Source: Pardosa pseudoannulata
Taxonomy: Eukaryota > Arthropoda > Arachnida > Araneae > Lycosidae
DNA length: 64,000 bases
Direction: 5' to 3'
Assembly (NCBI GenBank): GCA_032207245.1
Contig: CM063507.1
Span: forward strand, 84,381,379-84,445,378
Positions 47,144 through 57,780 of this stretch are shown in pieces; positions within the stretch are counted from its first letter, which is position 1, and each line of letters opens with the position of its first letter. The translations under genes and the position numbers were made by a program. The notes below the pieces were generated by a model that was given only the letters and a program-made list of their open reading frames with translations, was not told the origin of the DNA and did no database searches.

Positions 47144-47571
47144 CATAATGTAGTGAGAAAGACTGTTAAGGACCTTCTAATGGGGGAGACTTATAGGGCT
47201 TGGGTTGAATTTGGTAATCAAAGGCAGGCCAATGAGCTTAACCAGGGTTATCCCTGGATGAGGGCTAATGAGCTACTTAAGCTCAGTAGGAATGAGCTAT
47301 AAGGGTAGGCCATTGGTCTGTTGCCTCAAGAGGCACTTTAACATTATTGGCATCGCAGACAGCCCAGTATGTAGGTACCATATGGCAGAGGAGAGTTCCT
47401 CGCACATTTTGTGTGAATGTGACTACTACTGTGCCAAGAGATTTGAACTTCTTGGATATCACTTCATCTAGCCAGGGGAGCTGATCATCTTCCCGGTTAA
47501 GTTGCTGCTTAGATTTATCTCAGCTATAGGTCTCTCTGACACCTAATTGTTAATATTTCTTAACTTATTGC

Positions 47572-47750
47572 ACCAAACGATGGCCGAATGGTTAGGTTGC
47601 TAGCCTTCAAAACCAGAGTTCATGGGTTCATATCCCATTGTGGCATGGATGTTCGTAGCTGTTCTGAATTGGCTTTAAGTTGTAGGTCCCGGTCTCATTA
47701 ACCCTTGTGTTGCAAAAAGTTGACCGTAGTGCTCCAAACCAAACCCCACC
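47572..47750 (+). mobile_element. SINE family 2 with 14-bp duplication
   Basis: TCTTAACTTATTGC is exact at 47558-47571 and 47751-47764. Head ACCAAACGATGGCCGAATGG; tail CCAAACCAAACC. It is inserted in the 3' part of the second LINE. Confidence 0.92.
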
Positions 47751-47870
47751 TCTTAACTTATTGCTGGAACTGTTTTGTTCCAGTAAATGTTGGATTCATT
47801 ACAATAGGCCTTGGGTTGCAGTGCTGGTGCTCTTATGGGCTGCTCCACCCTTAATCTACTCTAATCTAAT

Positions 47871-48746
47871 GATGGATGAAATCAATTTCTATATGCCAAA
47901 TCAGATATTAGGATATGGAAATTTTTCTCTTATTATAAAAAGTGGATATTAATGAATTCTCAAATTTTGAAATTTAAAAAAAAAAAATTGTTTTGATATT
48001 TGAAAAGTAAAAACAGTAGCATAGTGATTGATTTAAAAATATACGACCACAGGGTGTACTGCATCAGGGGAAAATTTTTTAAAACAGAATTATCAAGGAA
48101 TTTTGCAGTATTTGAAATATCAGGAAAATTTAAAAGAAACCAAGATTTTCAAAATGAATGAGAAGCTTGAAAAATAATGAGTTTTGTCATTGGGGAGGGG
48201 GGGGGAACCAATCTTCAATTGAAAATTTCTTGTGCATTCATTTTATAGTTATTTGCTGTTAAATGATAATTTGGAGAAAATAAAAAGGGAATCTTAAAAA
48301 AATGAAGCAATTGAAGCTCAAAAGAAAAAAATATCAAAATTGATTTAAAAAAAATAGTTAAAACTAAAAATGTTAATAATCAAAGAAACTAACCAGGAAA
48401 TTAATAATACTTTAGAGCTAATTGAATCATTAAAATGTAAAATTTTATTTAATAAATTAAATTTTATTTAATAATGTAAAATTTTATTTAATATATTAAG
48501 ATTCATTATTTAAATATAAATAAAACACAATAAAGCAAAACTGCTAGAACTGTTAGTCTCTTTTTATAATTATTTTAACAAAATTACATCTTGCAGGTTA
48601 TTCTGAATGCCCTAAAGACAAAAATGGAATGTTTCGGAATTTTAAATGCATTGAGATTTTAATTGCTTACATTAAAATTTATTACTTTCTTGTAATATAA
48701 ATTTATACCAAAAAATATTGCATTAAAAAGTTAAATTCTGCATTAA
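47871..48746. other. AT-rich DNA, nothing recognised
   Basis: No supported feature apart from a short duplicated AAATTTTATTTAATA motif near 48440-48495. Confidence 0.45.
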
Positions 48747-48800
48747 CCCTTTAACGAACGGTGGTTTTGCAGTGAATCCACCTGCTAAAAGTTCCTTTTT
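48747..48800 (+). mobile_element. piggyBac-like left terminus, remainder in or beyond gap
   Basis: TTAA (48743-48746) is followed by CCCTTTAACGAACGGTGG, then TTTTGCAGTGAATCCACC. It closely resembles the reverse complement of the right end of 34113-34615. The partner end may lie in the N gap. Confidence 0.55.
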
Positions 48801-48900
48801 TCTACTTTTTAAAGACATATGAATGATTTTTTTTTTTTTTTAAATTTTCTATGTTTAATTTTCTATGTTTATGAGATAAAAACACTACACTTAACTCATC

Positions 48901-49000
48901 NNNNNNNNNNNNNNNNNNNNNNNNNNNNNNNNNNNNNNNNNNNNNNNNNNNNNNNNNNNNNNNNNNNNNNNNNNNNNNNNNNNNNNNNNNNNNNNNNNNN
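48901..49000. other. Assembly gap (100 N)
   Basis: Exactly 100 Ns, a conventional gap of unknown length. An open frame crossing it is meaningless. Confidence 1.
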
Positions 49001-49988
49001 GCCTTTTATTTCGGTAGATCTCACTGTATACATGTTTTGAGGTGAAAATTTAAAATAATACATTGTTATTGTTACTTATTATTATTCATAATTAAGACCA
49101 CGGTAGTTAAAGTTTTGACTATGCTAATAAATATAATAATAATGATCAATAAAATAATTTGATAATATTATATCGATAATATTAAATATTTACTCAATGT
49201 GATATGTTTCATTTATAAAGTTCGTGAATTTAATTGTTCGCCGTGGTTTGGGCACCCCTGATTTAAATACTGCATTTAATATACTCTTTTTGTAGTCTAA
49301 TGCTTTGCTGTAACCTTTTTAACATAATTTAAGATGAGATAGTATAATAGAAACAAGTTCAGTGAAATATATTTGAAAAAAAAGTTGAAATCTTCGAACT
49401 TCGGTCTTATGGAAAGATATCTCAGAAACAGAATAATTTCTGTTCTAAATTAAAGTAAAATCTATAAAAACTTTGTAGCAAACAATTTCAAAACTATAAT
49501 TTCGTGGAATTTAATCTATGTGGCCCCCAAAGTTATTTTTTCTTTTTGTGGCGTTAAATTAGCTTTCGATGCAATTATTCGTTTAATATACAAGTATTTC
49601 TGAGACGCCAAATGGAAAGAAAACTGTTTAAATTTGCAACCGCCATCTTGAATAAATGCATTTTTACGATTCTCTTTGTCGTGTTTATGCGTTATTTATG
49701 CAACTTCGTGTGACATCGTAAATGAAGCATTAAAAAATATTTTAAAATAGCACGAGATGGTCATATCTCGACACGTTCGCACTCTTTGGAATTGGCCATT
49801 GTTAAATATTTTTTGTTCGTTTTTTTTTTAACCTTTTTTTTCATTTAAAAATTATCATTGAAGGGTAACCATTGAGGGGTTTCTTGTAAATAGATTAGAA
49901 CTGTTATGTTGATAAAAACTTATAACGTGTACATTTTTTTTTTCTGAAAACTGTAAAAACTCTTCTCTTATAGCGCAGTACATTCATA
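49001..49988. other. AT-rich DNA, nothing recognised
   Basis: No supported feature. CAACCGCCATCTTGAA at about 49639 matches the YY1 core (reverse complement AAGATGGCGG), but nothing else suggests a promoter. Confidence 0.4.
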
Positions 49989-50537
49989 CAGGGTGTTTAA
50001 AAAATAACCGGCATATTTGAAAAATCAATAAAAACTAAGCGGACAGTGATAGAAATGCAGTTTATTGCAATATGCTTAGGACAATAGTAAATTTTTAGGT
50101 AGACAAAATTTCAAAATTAGTTGCAATATTCCACAACAGATGGAGCTGCAGTCTGGAAAAATCTTAACTACGATATTATTCTGTGGGGACTTTTAAAAGA
50201 CCAGGTGTACCGCCACTATCCAGAAACAATTGAATAACTGGAGCAGTACATCTGTTCTGCATGTGAAGCCATCTCGCCTGAGACGTTTACACGGGTTTCT
50301 GATAATTTCGTTCTGAGAATACGCCATATTATTGCTGAGCCTGGTGGATATCTGAAAAATATTTTTTCAGATTGCAGCGCCATCTGTTGTGGAACATTAT
50401 AACTAATTTTGAAAGTTTCTCTGCCTGAAAATTTAATATTGTCCCAAGCATATTGCAATAAACTGTGTATTTCTATCACTGTCAGTTTAATTTTTATTGA
50501 TTTTTTTAAATAAACCTGTCATTTTTGAAACACCCTG
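49989..50537 (+). mobile_element. Tc1/mariner-type deletion derivative, TA-flanked, with transposase C-terminus
   Basis: CAGGGTGTTTAAAAAATAAC and (reverse complement) CAGGGTGTTTCAAAAATGAC, with TA on each side (49987-49988 and 50538-50539). Inside, the plus strand reads YDIILWGLLKDQVYRHYP, one stop, then SPETFTRVSDNFVLRIRH and IIAEPGGYLKNIFS. This is the C-terminus of a Tc1/mariner-like transposase, with the FLWG-like motif just upstream of the last catalytic residue region. TIR-adjacent repeats (GCAATATGCTTAGGACAAT and its complement) make subterminal inverted repeats of about 150 bp. The catalytic core is deleted. Confidence 0.88.
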
Positions 50538-51329
50538 TACGTACACACACAAACTGATAGATATATGACTTTATGTATGTATGTATGATATGTATGTATA
50601 ACTTCATCGTTAGGTATTGTTAACGTAAACCTGAAAGGACTATGAAAATTATTTCTTTTTAACCGAATTTTTGTATTAGCCTTCAAATAAATAGTTTAAA
50701 AAAACCTTTCTCTTTGGACCTTAAAGTAACAGGGAACTTTGATTAAGATAAAAATTTTCCTGTATATTTGATATTTCTATCTCAATAATATATGAAGTGT
50801 AACTAAATACATGAATAAAAATGGTTTTTAATATTTATCGTTCTTTAATGAATATAAATTTTATTAGAGCAGACAATACGATTATAATCAATAATTGGTT
50901 TAAAGGCGTTTTAAAACTTGTATTTTATGAATACTTGAATTACTTATTTTATAATTGTCATATCCCTTTGAACTTATTTAAATTTGAGCATATAATATAA
51001 ATGATAGTTAAATTTAATGTGTTTCTAAACGCAAAATTTGAGATTTGTTATATAAAAGAACTGTTACAGATATTTTACAAAGGAAAAATGGCTACATAAT
51101 TCTTTCTATGAATGCTTAAAATAACAGCTATATTTTATGCTAAAGTGTAATAGGTATCCTATTAATAAAATTGTCTATATAATGAAATGTTTTCAATAAA
51201 GCTATTTTTTAAACGATTAACAATTGTCAAGTATTTTATACTGAAATTTTAACCCCATTTTCATAAACATTTTACTAATATCATCAAATTTTCAAGCAAA
51301 TTGATTATGAAAGAACTAAATCGATTTTG
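50538..51329. other. AT-rich DNA, nothing recognised
   Basis: A short TGTATG-type simple repeat follows the transposon (about 50572-50600). Otherwise nothing. Confidence 0.45.
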
Positions 51330-51745
51330 AAAGCCCACTGTCTCTTTAATTGGTTGAAGATGGTTTTATAAAATGAATTGTGTAACTGATCAATAAATTG
51401 TGTAGTTTTAAGCGAGAAGAGCAGGTTAATATTATATTTATATTAACACACAACAGACATATATCTAATATTGTTGACGGGCATTGTCTTTAATAGAACA
51501 CTGTTTCATTTTCTGAATGGAGCGTAAAATAAAGCGTGATACTTATAAGTGAAATTGCGTTATTGTAAGATATCCAAGTAAACTAAATTGACGTACATAT
51601 TAACAATAGACGCGTATCTTATATTGGTTGTTAGATTAGTCTAAAGACACTTGTTTTATATTCTGAATAATTCTGAAATTAAATTGTGATACTAATCAAT
51701 AAATTGTATAATTTTAAGAAATAATTAAATTTGTCTTGTTTTATT
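51330..51745 (+). repeat. Diverged tandem repeat, about 155-bp unit, three copies
   Basis: Related units begin near 51339, 51499 and 51648, each running through CACTGT or CACTTGTTT, then a TTTAT/TTCTGAA motif, and on to GTGATACT or GTGTAACT; the first and third share CAATAAATTGTRTARTTTTA. Divergence is high. Confidence 0.5.
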
Positions 51746-51859
51746 ATGCGAGTGTAAAGCCGTTTAAATGTTTGTCTAACCCACCGTCAGTTTTTTTTCT
51801 GTGTTATCATTCCTCTGGATATATGTGTATCAAAGTTATTTCACTTTAATATATCTTTA

Positions 51860-52310
51860 AAAACCTCCTTTCTCCCATCCTAACTCCTTAAAATCTGTTT
51901 TCCCAGCCACAAAATGTGTTAATCAATGGAGTGTCCTCGACTTAAAATTCTTCCAACCCATTTTCCAAAGCATTCTATGCAATATATTTAAATTTTCTGT
52001 CCATTCATCACATTTCCTAGCTATCGTTGGCAAATGGCTCAGATTTTCCCCTGATCTAATTGTTAAATTCCGTCCTGATCTAACTGTAAGTTTCCGTTGA
52101 TCTGGGAAATATTTCTTCTTTGTCTCGCTATGAGGTCAAACTCTGTTCCAGCACATGTTTTCGTGTACGTTCTCTCATCTACCTCTGACTAGTGAAGATG
52201 TCCTTTTCTAGCAGCTATTAAATAAAATTTCAATTACACTTGGACTTGTGTGCCGTTATTTTCAATGTGACCCAACTGCATCTTACTTCATTATTGCTAG
52301 CTGATTAGGC
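51860..52310 (+). other. Less AT-rich block, possible LTR end
   Basis: A pyrimidine-rich block with a CTATTAAATAAAATTTCAAT polyadenylation-like site. It is followed by GTGCCGTTATTTTCA and TGTGACCCAAC. This resembles the R-U5 end of an LTR next to a primer-binding region, but I found no second LTR or coding relic. Confidence 0.2.
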
Positions 52311-52395
52311 TTCTTGCCCAGCAAGCCCGGCCAAGTAAAAACAATAGGGTCTACAACAATAATTTCAGTGGTATTCGGCCGTTTAGAATGTTTGG

Positions 52396-52397
<2 letters not shown>

Positions 52398-52469
<72 letters not shown>
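52398..52469. repeat. (TA)n microsatellite
   Basis: About 35 TA units. The overlapping Tyr-Ile frames are artefacts. Confidence 0.95.
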
Positions 52470-52470
<1 letters not shown>

Positions 52471-53261
52471 GTCTGTGTGTTACATGCAAACAAAACTTCT
52501 ACACATTTTTTGTTTTAATGACCTTAGAATGCTTTATTATATTTGTGGTTATGTCCTTCATGTTGGAAACCCTTTTCAAATTTAACAAGTTTACTAATTA
52601 AATTTCAGTGCTTTTGGCATTTGCTTCCATCTCTGAAGAATTTGGATGTTTTCCCCCCAGCGAAAGATGCAGTATTAAAATCTATAATAAACAATATTGA
52701 TTAATTTACTGCATAATGGGTTCTATTAAATATTTTAACTAAAAATGATTTAATAAAAATATTACTCATAAGGAAAAAATGTAATCAATAGAATAGCCTT
52801 ATACTTTGAACTTACATTTAATTAAGTAAAACGCGGCTGTTTCTTTTGTTTCTCGTTTTACTTCTATCTTTTTTCAAATTTTGTGTGCTAAAGAACATCA
52901 TAAAAGTAATTTTTTAGACATTTCAGGAAAGAATAAAATATAAGCTGTAAATAAATAATAAAGAAATACTCTTAATCCCATCTGGAAAAAAATATTTTCC
53001 TGGCATTTTTAAGGGCGTTTTTTAAGCTCTAGAATCCCAAAGCGAAGAAATTAAAAATTAATTTAGCCCCTTGTAGCTGTGTTGTGTGGTTTCCCAAAAA
53101 TTGTACATTAACTCTCAAATTTGAGTTAAAATTTCAGTTTGAGAGTTCAAAAGGTTATGGGCTACTAAAGCAAACGTCTACAGTTCTAAATGGTACGTGT
53201 AAAAAAAAAAATTCTTTAAGTTAATAGCTTATGTTTTTGAAGAAATTGCATACAATTTTAA

Positions 53262-53748
53262 CACATTGTATGCGGAACACGTACTAGTACGTTTTCTGAC
53301 GATTGATACTTGAGCACGGGTCACGTACTAGTACGGGTTAGTGTAACAACATGGTTTGTTTGTGGGTACAAAAATAACGGTATATACAGGAAAACGAAGC
53401 CGAATGTTCTTGTCTACTACATAGATTCTGGAATGGAAAAATGTTTATATATAACATAATTCGAAAAAATTACAAATATATACTACTATTTCTATTTGAT
53501 TTTTCATATTTACGATACTATTATAAATTTATCCACTAAAAATATATTTTTTGTTTACAAAAATCTTATGGTTATTTATATATTTCTATTTATATATTTG
53601 TTTATATATTTCAATATAATACACTAAAAGTTGGTAAAAAAATTAAATAATTTTCGATCTATTGAGATTTAACTGAATAACTAAATTTACGCACAAAACG
53701 CCCGCTCCCGGTACAATTCCCCTGCGAAATGTTCCCGCACACAATGTG
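53262..53748. mobile_element. piggyBac-like MITE, TTAA-flanked
   Basis: TTAA at 53258-53261 and 53749-53752. Left end CACATTGTATGCGGAACACG; right end (reverse complement) CACATTGTGTGCGGGAACAT. Inside the left end the palindrome ACGTACTAGTACG occurs twice, at about 53279 and 53326. Interior non-coding. Confidence 0.75.
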
Positions 53749-54479
53749 TTAAATATATGCTGTAGAAATAAATGAATGCAATTTTTGAAACATAGAACGA
53801 AGTTATTTAATGGTATTAAAGTATCTCTATGAAAATTATCACCGCAACTATCGGGAAACCGTTCCCCGTTTATCTTGTCTCCTACATCCATATGAGAGGT
53901 AAAAGGTGGTTTTGAAACATATATTCAAATAAAATATTACAGAAATCAAACTTGAAATTTACTTAGATATAGATTGTTTTATAGAAGACCTAATAAAGGG
54001 AACTATACTACATAAATAATAAATATATACTTAGAATTATTTCTACTATTGATCATCAATATCAATGCATATCTAAAGGTTCAAAAAAGGATAATAACTA
54101 TTCGAGGATATCTAAAATTTTGAATTTTTTTTTAAGCGAATCGTAAGTATTTGTTTATAAACTGATAACTATTTTTAATGTATAAAATTAAATCATCAAA
54201 TAAATCTTTAATAAATAATGTAATAAATAATAGATTTTAAAAACTCCAAAGTTCAAATAGAAGGTTCAAATTTTTCTTACATTCTATGTACAGATATAAA
54301 AGCATTTCCTATATGTTAACTACTGTATTTACTTATGCATTTTTTTTTAAATTAGGGTAAAAAACGGGGGATACGCGTTATACTCTGAATAATTTTCCCT
54401 GCTCCAGGTAGTCACACGATATATATATGAATCAAGACGATACTTAAGGGGGAATATCCTCCTCATTAGAAATATTATA

Positions 54480-55195
54480 GCATCTTTTTCATTCATATTC
54501 TGCTTTCATTCATATTCAACATTATCAACATATTACTTAAACTTGAGGAACGGTATCGATTTTCTTTTGCTTAGTGAACTACGTGCAACTTAATGCTGCA
54601 GTATTAATAGATCGTTTTCGTCTTCCTAGAAAATTGCCATAAAACAGTCATCTGCTACAGAACGATGAGGAATAAAGAGAATGCAATCACTTTGTACACC
54701 CATTACAAAATATTGCTGCATCTTAGTTTTATTCCTATTGCACATCTTTTATAGAGCATTCCTAGCAACACCTTATTTACTTTAAATGCTAAATTTCTAG
54801 CTTCAGATCGGATTTTCTTTTGCATACTGAACTACACATAACTTATGCTTCAGTATAAATAGATCGCGTCCGTCTTCCTCGCACGTTGTCGAAAACACTC
54901 TTCTTATTATAGAATGATGAAGAATAAAGAGAATGCAATTGTACATCCATTAAGAAATATTTCTACATCTTTACTTCGTTCTTACACTACTCTTTTTATA
55001 CAACATTGCTAACAACACATTTATTTTGAACGCCAAATTTCGTAGTTGAAGAATGGTACCCATTTTCTTTGGCATACTGAACTGCTTACAACTTAAGGCT
55101 GCTGTATAATTTGCTTGCTTTTGTGTTCCTCGCATGTTGTCTCAAAATACTTTTCTTTTATAGAAGAAAGAGGAGTAAAAAAATTATAATCCATC
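54480..55195 (+). repeat. Tandem repeat, about 250-bp unit, three copies
   Basis: ATTTTCTTTTGC or its variant begins near 54559, 54812 and 55062. Each is followed by TGAACTAC, then CAACTTAATGCTGCAGTAT-like sequence, TCTTCCT(A/C)G and an AATAAAGAGAATGCAAT segment. The copies are well aligned but differ at many sites. The array ends about 360 bp upstream of the U6 gene. Confidence 0.8.
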
Positions 55196-55558
55196 GTGCA
55201 CCATGTCTTTTTTTTACAAAAAAATTCTTTTAATGTCTAAAGTACAATTTCAGTTCCCACTGTCATCTGAAAGTAGCCTCATCTCCCAAAAGATCTTAGA
55301 CATTTCATAATGAATGGAAAGGATTTCGCCAAGAATGTTGTTGAAGCAGAGTTGGGGGATGATTCATTTGGTCCCCGTAGTTATTGGTTTACAATCTGAA
55401 AAACCACTTGCACAAATTTATAGTATGCGCTGTACACAGAATCAAGTAGTTAAGACCGCCTGCCGCATAGCATCATCGTATTCCTCGGGTACATGGTTCT
55501 GTCCCCGACGATGACAAAAATTTAATAACTTAATTTAAATTATTAAAAATTCTTTTTT

Positions 55559-55668
55559 GTACTTGCTTCGGCAGTACATATACTAAAATTGGAATGATAC
55601 AGAGAAGATTAGCATGGCCCCTGCGCAAGGATGACACGCAAAATCGTGAAGCGTTCAACGTTTTTTTT
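55559..55668 (+). ncRNA. U6: U6 spliceosomal snRNA
   Basis: This is a near-complete U6: 5' GTACTTGCTTCGGCAGTAC, then the ATACTAAAATTGGAA region, the invariant ACAGAG box and AGC catalytic triad (GATACAGAGAAGATTAGCA), the internal stem-loop (ATGGCCCCTGCGCAAGGATG) and a T8 pol III stop at 55661-55668. The 5' stem pairs GUAC with GUAC where flies have GUUC/GAAC and humans GUGC/GCAC, so the pairing is kept by compensatory change. Differences from the usual sequence are T in GGAATGATAC (usually C) and AACG for CAC near the 3' end. No A tail, so it is not a retropseudogene. An AT-rich TATA-like stretch lies about 25-35 bp upstream; I could not identify a proximal sequence element with confidence. 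Confidence 0.92.
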
Positions 55669-56640
55669 ATCTAACTGTAATTGTAATTTATATAATTAGT
55701 AGTTTCTAACATGTAAAGGAACCCCAGTTTATGATGCACACCCTCATTGAATGTCTCACCCAATCAAATTGGAGATACGGCCTTGGGCCCAGGTGCTCCA
55801 ATCAAATATTCTACTTACTAGAACCAAATTTTTTGGCATTTTTTTCTTGTAAAAAACATGATACGTGGTATATACGCATACACATTATACATGAGTCAGT
55901 ATCGTATTCAGTCAATCTATATACAAAATAATAGCAGCTAAGTTAAATGTATTTTTGAAGTAATGAAATAAAAATGGGAGAAAAAAAAATGAAAATTAAA
56001 ACGAGAAAAACATTTAAAAATGTTTAACAAAAATTTCAAAAATTGTATTTTAAAAAGTTATAGCTTAAAATTTCTGTGATTGTATTAGTTATGCTTCCAT
56101 TTATGTGTGTACAAAGTTGTGTAACTCTAAGTTAATAATTTACAAAAATGCTTAGTAACGCCCAGTCTTCCTAAAGAGAAAAATCTCTGCTTTCTAACTC
56201 CGTAGTAGTCTGTTCCAATGTTTACTGTTTGCTTTCGTATTTAGAAAATAAATTTAACAATCTCATAACTATTTATTTATCAAATGTTTGCCTATTATCG
56301 ATCTATATTCACTTGGGTTTGCAAGTTAATATAGTATAAGGTCTGTAAAAAGCTCATTTATCTTAGAATAGAAAATTAACGAATATTACTAACAGTGCTA
56401 ACTGAACAAACGTTGCCTCTTCTTTCGTTTGTTTACACGATTTAGTTAGCGTGCTTGTTATCATTACACGGAAATGATGTGAAATATGTTTGACAAGCTG
56501 TTTAATTTTAATACAGACTTCGTTTTAGCAAACTATTTGTTTTACAACATGTTTTATACAGCAGGCGTGACAGGCTTTGCATTTGAATAAAAAAAAAAAA
56601 AAAAAAAAATCAGTGGATGGAGAATAAAAGGTCCCGTAAC
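55669..56640. other. AT-rich DNA, nothing recognised
   Basis: An A homopolymer lies at about 56590-56609. No gene or repeat is supported. Confidence 0.45.
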
Positions 56641-56654
56641 TCTAAGTTTAAAAG

Positions 56655-57110
56655 CTTTTATATTCTCTCAGTGTTTTAAATTATCTTCTACTTTATCATA
56701 ATATACCATCTAACGTAGTTAATTATAATATATGAAATTGAATTTAAAGCTTGAAAAGATGTATTCCCTGATGTATAATTTATTTTTCTGGAATTTGTCG
56801 TTAGTTGCCCATATATGTCGTGTTTAACAAAAGATACTTTATTTTTTATTCCGGTCGAAAGCATTATAAGTTTATTTTCTTTTAAAAAGATTTTTTTTTA
56901 TTTCTCTCAGTGTTTTAAGATATCTTTTATTTTGTTGTGCTACAACATCTAAGATATTTAATTATCATCTATGAAATTGAATTTAAAGCCGTGAATGATG
57001 ATTTTCTTCATGTATAGTTTATTTTTCTAGAATCTGTTCTTAGATACCCATATATGTGGTGTTTAATAAAAAAAATCTTTTATTTCGGTTTTGTTTATTA
57101 CCTCGTGGGT
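56655..57110 (+). repeat. Tandem duplication, about 239-bp unit, two copies
   Basis: TCTCTCAGTGTTTTAA starts at 56664 and 56903. Both copies continue through TATGAAATTGAATTTAAAGC, then GTTTATTTTTCT-type sequence, CCCATATATGT and GTGTTTAA. Confidence 0.85.
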
Positions 57111-57249
57111 ATAGTTAAAAAGAAAAACCTAAGCTTAATTTTCTTGTTCTTGAAGTCTGAATAATTCTGAATAATGTATTTTATTAAAAGAAGAATGATA
57201 ACCACAATTTGTTTCGTGCTGTTCTATTCCAATCTCAATTTATGGAAGG

Positions 57250-57780
57250 TCATTATCGCCGTATTATTTGAATGCGAGAATATTTTACGCAGTGCAATGG
57301 AAAGATAAAAATAACAATTTGTGATTCTTTTGCCGGGATCCACAAATTACTTTCCCATTCTCACTTTCAGGGTTGTGCCACCCTCTTCCCTTCGTACCTG
57401 AATTTGGGATGGAACTGATTTTCCATTATGCTCCATTGATTCATTACTCACCTCCGTGGTTGTAATAACCAAAGCTATTGTATTGTAAAGTGGCAAAATT
57501 TAGCCCCGTTTCATGTAAAAGGTGCTTGCATTAGCTATGTGTTGTGCTACCATTGCATTGTTTCATCCTCACGTGCGGGCATTTGTTGGAGTGGTGTTTT
57601 GAAGAAAAAATTGCTTTCGAACTACAGGCTATTATTCCCGGAGAATACCTCGTTCCGAATTATACAATGGGGAAGTCTGTCACAATAGGAAATTAACAGA
57701 TTATACGGGGAGTCCGTGTTTTGATATCCGCTCTGTTGTTTGCTCCCATTAACGGAATTTCTTTTTTGTCTCCTTCCTTA
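57250..57780. other. Less AT-rich unique stretch left of the satellite
   Basis: Composition is close to balanced in places (57340-57420, 57560-57800), with scattered CpG. I see no open frame of note, no splice-bounded exon that I can defend and no element ends. It might be a regulatory or untranslated exon of a neighbouring gene. Confidence 0.25.

Larger units (their letters stand above)
46880..47870 (+). pseudogene. Second LINE relic (RNase H-downstream region), carrying two SINEs
   Basis: With the SINEs removed, plus-strand frames read GPESVLGIPHNVV, then RKTVKDLLMGETYRAWVEFG, ANELLKLSRNEL and, after shifts, IGIADSPVCRYHMAEESSSH, ILCECDYYCAKRFELLG. The C-x-H...H-x4-C zinc-knuckle-like end after RNase H is typical of LINE polyproteins. 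It ends with CTACTCTAATCTAATGA, a short-repeat tail different from the AACC tail of the other LINE. Confidence 0.75.

Noticed and set aside
48819..49040. Open frame across the assembly gap
   Set aside because: It is read through Ns and has no meaning.
49636..49655. YY1-like CCGCCATCTTG motif as a promoter
   Set aside because: A single motif without an adjacent exon, start codon or CpG-rich context is not enough.
50216..50479. 87-codon minus-strand open frame
   Set aside because: It is the antisense of the Tc1/mariner transposase C-terminus read on the plus strand.
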